From NCBI RefSeq assembly GCF_027853245.1, contig NZ_JAPTZM010000006.1: a stretch of 64,000 nt of DNA; one strand, given 5' to 3'. The DNA is from Atlantibacter subterraneus (GTDB taxonomy: Bacteria; Pseudomonadota; Gammaproteobacteria; Enterobacterales; Enterobacteriaceae). The notes beneath the pieces were generated by a model that ran no database searches, was not told where the DNA came from, and was given only the letters and a program-made list of their open reading frames with translations. A program made the position numbers and the translations under genes. Shown one piece after another: positions 59,972 through 64,000 of the stretch (position 1 is the stretch's first letter; each line of letters opens with the position of its first letter).

Positions 59972-62656
59972 ATGACTGAGGAGCCTTCGCGCCCCAATCC
60001 GGATCGCCTGCTGGCACGCGCCTGCGGGCAACACCGTGGCAAGCTGAAGATATTCTTCGGCGCGTGCGCGGGCGTCGGTAAAACTTACGCCATGCTGACC
60101 GAGGCGCGGCGTCTGCACGCGCAGGGGCTGGATGTGCTGGTGGGCGTGGTAGAAACCCACGGCCGCCAGGATACCGCCGCGCTGGTAGAAGGTTTGCCGG
60201 TGCTGCCGTTAAAACGGCTGGCGCATCGCGGTCGGCTGGTGGCGGAATTTGACCTGGACGGCGCGCTGGCGCGCCATCCGGCGTTGATCCTGATGGATGA
60301 GCTGGCCCACAGCAACGCGCCGGGCTCCCGTCATCCAAAACGCTGGCAGGATGTGGAAGAGCTGCTGGCGGCGGGCATCGATGTGTTCACCACCGTCAAC
60401 GTTCAGCATCTTGAAAGCCTGAACGATGTGGTGGGCGGCGTGACCGGGATCCAGGTGCGCGAAACCGTACCCGATCCGATTTTCGATGCCGCTGACGACG
60501 TGGTGCTGGTGGATCTCCCGGCGGACGATCTGCGCCAGCGGCTGCATGAAGGCAAAGTCTATATCGCGGGCCAGGCGGAACGCGCCATCGAACATTTCTT
60601 CCGTAAAGGCAACTTAATCGCCCTGCGCGAGCTGGCGCTGCGGCGCACTGCCGACCGGGTGGACGATCAAATGCGCGCCTGGCGCGACAATCCCGGTCAG
60701 GAAAAAGTCTGGCACACCCGGGATGCGATTTTGCTGTGCATTGGACGCGGCGGCGGCCATGAAAAGCTGGTGCGCGCCGCCGCCCGGCTGGCGGCAAAAC
60801 TCGGTAGCGTCTGGCACGCCATTTACGTTGAAACGCCACGCCTGCATCGACTGCCGGAAAAGCAGCGCCGCGCCATTTTGCAGGCACTGAGCCTGGCGCA
60901 GGAGCTGGGCGCGCAAACCGCTACTCTCGCGGAATCGGCAGAAGAGAAAGCCGTGGCGCGCTACGCCCGTGAACACAACCTCGGCAAAATCGTGATTGGC
61001 AAACGCCCGCGCCGCCTGTTCTGGCGCGATACCTTTGCCGATCGTCTGAACCGCTACGCGCCGGACCTGGATGTGCTGGTGGTGGCGCTGGAAGACGCCC
61101 CTACCCCACCATCAGCCAAACCTGACGATAGCCGCAGCTTCAGCGAGCGCTGGCGCGTCCAGCTTAAAGGCTGCGCGGTGGCGGTGGCGCTCTGTGCGCT
61201 CATCACCCTGCTGGCGAGCCGCTGGCTGATCGCCTTCGAAGCGGCGAACCTGGTGATGCTGTATTTGCTGGGCGTGGTGATTGTGGCGCTGTTCTACGGG
61301 CGCTGGCCGTCGGTGCTGGCGACGTTTATCAACGTGCTGAGTTTCGATCTGTTTTTTGTCAATCCGCGCGGCACGCTGGCGGTGTCGGATATGCAGTATC
61401 TTCTCACCTTCGGCGTGATGCTGACCGTGGGGCTGGTTATCGGTAATCTTACCGCCGGGGTGCGTTATCAGGCGCGGGTCGCCCGCTACCGCGAGCAGCG
61501 CACCCGTTCTCTGTATGAGTTATCCAAATCCCTGGCGGTGGGCCGTACCACTCAGGATATCGCTGCCACCAGCAGCCAGTTTATCGATGCGACGTTTTTT
61601 GCCCGCAGCCAGCTGTTGTTGCCCAATGAGCACGGTGCGTTAAAACCACAACCCGACGAGAGTGTGACGCCATTCTGGGACGAGGCCATCGCCCGCTGGA
61701 GTTTTGATAACGGCCAGCCCGCTGGCGCGGGGACCGATACGCTCCCCGGTGTGCCCTATCAGATTGTGCCGCTGCGCGCCGCGGGCAAAACCGTTGGGCT
61801 GGTGATTGTCGAACCCGCGAATCTGCGGCTGTTGATGATCCCCGAGCAGCAGCGCCTGCTGGAAACCTTTACGCTACTGGCGGCGAACGCGCTGGAGCGG
61901 CTGGCCCTGACGCGTAGCGAAGAGCAGGCGCGGCTGACCAGCGAGCGTGAGCAACTGCGTAACTCCCTGCTGGCGGCGCTGTCTCACGATTTGCGCACCC
62001 CGCTGACGGTGCTGTTCGGCCAGGCGGAAATTTTAACCCTCGATCTGGCAAGCGAAGGTTCCGCCCATGCCCGCCAGGCCAGCGACATCCGCCAGCACGT
62101 GCTGAATACCACCCGGCTGGTGAATAATCTGCTGGATATGGCGCGCATCCAGTCCGGCGGGTTTAATCTGCAACGCGAATGGCTCACACTGGAAGAAGTG
62201 GTGGGTAGCGCCCTGAATATGCTGGAGCCAGGGCTGGCCGGACGGCAGATTGCGCTGGATCTTCCCGACCCGTTGCAGCTGATTTATGTCGATGGCCCGC
62301 TGTTTGAACGCGTGCTAATCAATCTGCTGGAAAACGCCGTTAAGTATGCCGGCAGCGCGGCGCAGATCGGCATTCGCAGCAAGACGCAGCCCAACTGGCT
62401 GGATATTGAGGTGTGGGATACCGGGCCAGGCATTCCTTCCGGCCAGGAACAGGCGATTTTTGAGAAATTTTCGCGCGGAGATAAGGAATCGGCGATCCCG
62501 GGCGTTGGGCTTGGGCTGGCAATATGCCAGGCTATTGTGGATGTCCACGGCGGGATAATATACGCCGGTAATCGTCCCGAAGGCGGCGCCAGTTTCCATA
62601 TTCAGTTGCCGTTGCCTACGCCGCCGGATATGACTGACATGCACGAGGCCCTGTGA
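59972..62656 (+). CDS. kdpD: KdpD, potassium/turgor sensor histidine kinase
   Basis: Inner-membrane sensor kinase, 894 residues. It has an N-terminal KdpD domain with Walker A-like GACAGVGKT (about 31-39) and LILMDELAHSNAPGSRHPKR, a universal stress protein-like domain (about 250-370), four membrane helices (about 400-500) and a GAF-like region. The kinase core has the phospho-acceptor His in ALSHDLRTPLTVLFG (near residue 673) and ATP-binding LLENAVKYAG, DTGPGIP and GVGLGLAI. Its stop overlaps kdpE. Confidence 0.97.
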   Translation: MTEEPSRPNPDRLLARACGQHRGKLKIFFGACAGVGKTYAMLTEARRLHAQGLDVLVGVVETHGRQDTAALVEGLPVLPLKRLAHRGRLVAEFDLDGALARHPALILMDELAHSNAPGSRHPKRWQDVEELLAAGIDVFTTVNVQHLESLNDVVGGVTGIQVRETVPDPIFDAADDVVLVDLPADDLRQRLHEGKVYIAGQAERAIEHFFRKGNLIALRELALRRTADRVDDQMRAWRDNPGQEKVWHTRDAILLCIGRGGGHEKLVRAAARLAAKLGSVWHAIYVETPRLHRLPEKQRRAILQALSLAQELGAQTATLAESAEEKAVARYAREHNLGKIVIGKRPRRLFWRDTFADRLNRYAPDLDVLVVALEDAPTPPSAKPDDSRSFSERWRVQLKGCAVAVALCALITLLASRWLIAFEAANLVMLYLLGVVIVALFYGRWPSVLATFINVLSFDLFFVNPRGTLAVSDMQYLLTFGVMLTVGLVIGNLTAGVRYQARVARYREQRTRSLYELSKSLAVGRTTQDIAATSSQFIDATFFARSQLLLPNEHGALKPQPDESVTPFWDEAIARWSFDNGQPAGAGTDTLPGVPYQIVPLRAAGKTVGLVIVEPANLRLLMIPEQQRLLETFTLLAANALERLALTRSEEQARLTSEREQLRNSLLAALSHDLRTPLTVLFGQAEILTLDLASEGSAHARQASDIRQHVLNTTRLVNNLLDMARIQSGGFNLQREWLTLEEVVGSALNMLEPGLAGRQIALDLPDPLQLIYVDGPLFERVLINLLENAVKYAGSAAQIGIRSKTQPNWLDIEVWDTGPGIPSGQEQAIFEKFSRGDKESAIPGVGLGLAICQAIVDVHGGIIYAGNRPEGGASFHIQLPLPTPPDMTDMHEAL

Positions 62657-63330
62657 CTACCGTTCTGATTATTGAAGATGAAAAAGAGATCCGCCGTTTT
62701 CTGCGCACCGCGCTGGAAGCGGATTCCCTGCGCGTGTACGACGCCGGGACGTTGCAGCGCGGGCTAATTGAAGCCGCCACCCGCAAGCCCGATCTGGTGA
62801 TCCTCGACCTGGGCCTGCCGGATGGCGACGGTATCAGCTTTATTCATGAATTCCGCCAGTGGAGCCAGGCGCCGATTATCGTGCTGTCGGCGCGCAGTGA
62901 AGAGACCGATAAAATCACCGCGCTGGACGCGGGCGCTGATGATTACCTGAGCAAACCCTTCGGCATCGGCGAGTTGCAGGCGCGGTTGCGCGTGGCGCTG
63001 CGCCGCCAGCAAACGCGACCCGAGGGCGACACGGTGTATCAGTTTTCCGGGATTAGCGTAGACATTCCCGCCCGGCGCATTACGCGAGACGCAGAGGAAA
63101 TCCATCTTACGCCCATCGAATTTCGCTTACTGGCGGTGCTGTTGAACCACCATGGCAAGGTGTTAACCCAGCGCCAGCTGTTAAATCAGGTGTGGGGGCC
63201 GAATGCGGTGGAGCATAGCCACTATCTGCGCATCTATATGGGTCACTTACGCCAGAAGCTGGAAATCGATCCGGCGCGGCCCCGGCATTTGCTCACCGAA
63301 ACAGGCATAGGCTATCGGTTTATGCTGTAA
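62653..63330 (+). CDS. kdpE: KdpE, response regulator
   Basis: OmpR-family activator of kdpFABC, 225 residues. The receiver domain has acidic pocket EDEKE and phospho-acceptor Asp in LVILDLGLPDGDG (near residue 52); the C-terminal winged helix contains LTPIEFRLLAVLLNHHGKVLTQRQLL and ends in RHLLTETGIGYRF. Starts at GTG, overlapping the kdpD stop by four bases. Its target site is at 55453. Confidence 0.97.
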   Translation: MTTVLIIEDEKEIRRFLRTALEADSLRVYDAGTLQRGLIEAATRKPDLVILDLGLPDGDGISFIHEFRQWSQAPIIVLSARSEETDKITALDAGADDYLSKPFGIGELQARLRVALRRQQTRPEGDTVYQFSGISVDIPARRITRDAEEIHLTPIEFRLLAVLLNHHGKVLTQRQLLNQVWGPNAVEHSHYLRIYMGHLRQKLEIDPARPRHLLTETGIGYRFML

Positions 63331-63357
63331 TAAAAACAGCCATTACTGAGAGTATCC

Positions 63358-63774
63358 ATGATGAACAAGATCCTCACCTTGTCTGTTGTCGCATTAACGC
63401 TTTGCGCCTGTACCGGCACGCAACTCGGCCTGGGCTTGGGTACAGGCTCATCAGGCGTGGGAGTAGGCGCAGGCATGTCGTTCCCGGTCGGCCAGCGGGA
63501 TGTGCCAAACGATGAACATTATGCGCAAAACATTATTGATGAGATTTACGCCAGAGTAGGCGACACCCGTCCCTGGGCCGGCAAGCTGTGCACCCTACGC
63601 ATTGCGGCGGATGTAGAAGGCACTGTCCTGGACGTGGCACGCGTGGGAGGCGATGAAAACTGGTGCGAGCGTGTAATGATGGCCGCCTCATCGCTGCATA
63701 CCCTTCCCCCACCACCTGCCGCCCTGGTCGATCGCCTTCAACAGGGTCTTATCGTTGATTTAATCCCCAGATAA
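63358..63774 (+). CDS. Small lipoprotein with a TolA C-terminal-like domain
   Basis: A 138-residue predicted lipoprotein. The signal peptide ends LCAC with lipidated Cys18, and a Gly/Val-rich linker follows (LGLGLGTGSSGVGVGAG). Residues about 57-138 resemble the last domain of TolA: IIDEIYARVGDTRPWAGKLCTLRI, GTVLDVARVGGDENWCERV and LPPPPAALVDRLQQGLIVDL line up with TolA's AGKVCTLRI, DIKSEGGDPALC and IPKPPSQDVYEVFKNAPLDF, including both cysteines. Possible roles are TolB or phage/colicin interaction, but this is inference. It begins 27 bases after kdpE and could share its transcript. Confidence 0.8.
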   Translation: MMNKILTLSVVALTLCACTGTQLGLGLGTGSSGVGVGAGMSFPVGQRDVPNDEHYAQNIIDEIYARVGDTRPWAGKLCTLRIAADVEGTVLDVARVGGDENWCERVMMAASSLHTLPPPPAALVDRLQQGLIVDLIPR

Positions 63775-64000
63775 ACCTGTTTTTTTCGCGGCAATTTGTT
63801 AATAAAGATCTACAGAAACCGCTTTTCATTATTTTTACCGCGGGAATAAATAATTGCATTTCCCCACTATTACTCTGCATTTTTATGCATTCTCCTGTGT
63901 CGTCTCGCTTACCCTTCACGCGATTGCTTTGCTGTAATGCAATTATTTCTCTTTAATCCACTCTGGGTTAAATCTGAATAATCAAAACGACAAACCGAAT
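63775..64000. other. Non-coding end of window with inverted repeats
   Basis: A/T-rich DNA without a gene. It holds perfect 13-base inverted arms AAATAATTGCATT (63848-63860) and AATGCAATTATTT (63936-63948), 75 bases apart, and between them a small hairpin TGCAT-TTTT-ATGCA (63876-63889). ACCTGTTTTTTT at 63775-63786 may be the tail of a terminator whose other arm AACAGG lies inside the lipoprotein gene. Confidence 0.6.

Overview
The window is chromosomal DNA from a member of the Enterobacteriaceae. Nearly every gene is a close match, in the same order, to the E. coli K-12 block from ybhC through gal, aroG, nadA, tol-pal, cyd, mng, suc-sdh, gltA and phr to kdp. Three things separate it from E. 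coli K-12: a hut (histidine degradation) gene next to ybhC, no dtpD between phr and ybgI, and no rhs element between ybfA and ybgA. This suggests the Enterobacter/Lelliottia/Kosakonia/Klebsiella side of the family. I cannot name the species from this sequence.

Layout. Positions 1-3.8 kb hold the start of hutI, the lipoprotein ybhC, 6-phosphogluconolactonase pgl and the HAD phosphatase ybhA. 3.8-9.1 kb is the molybdate module: modABC, its operator, acrZ, modE and modF. 9.2-13.6 kb is galETKM with both gal operators conserved. 13.7-19.3 kb has gpmA (Fur-type box), aroG (TyrR box), ybgS, zitB, and nadA-pnuC (NadR box). 19.4-21.1 kb holds an Ail/Lom-like outer-membrane protein and a tRNA operon (four Lys, one Val). 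Three of the Lys genes are followed by a 100-bp unit that ends in a second copy of the tRNA 3' end. 21.2-30.1 kb is cpoB-pal-tolBARQ-ybgC and the cytochrome bd operon cydABX-ybgE. 30.8-36.3 kb is the mannosylglycerate system mngBA with divergent mngR. 36.3-48 kb is the TCA block sdhCDAB-sucABCD with divergent gltA. 48-54.2 kb is a seven-gene run, ybgA-phr-ybgI-pxpBCA-nei (5-oxoproline hydrolysis and DNA repair). 54.3-55 kb is an accessory insertion that looks like a type III toxin-antitoxin locus. 55-63.3 kb is ybfA and the full potassium operon kdpFABCDE. A small lipoprotein related to the TolA C-terminal domain follows, and the last 225 bases are non-coding.

How the genes work together. Several loci keep gene and control site side by side: ModE with its operator at modA, the gal operators, NadR box at nadA, TyrR box at aroG, KdpE site at kdpF, and FNR/ArcA-type sites at cyd and sdh. 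Most of the window is ordinary core genome. The parts most worth a second look are the candidate TenpN-like toxin with a single pseudoknot-like RNA and terminator in front of it (54.3-54.93 kb), the tRNA-Lys 3'-end repeat units (20.2-20.95 kb), the two-domain YbgA beside photolyase, and the TolA-domain lipoprotein after kdpE.
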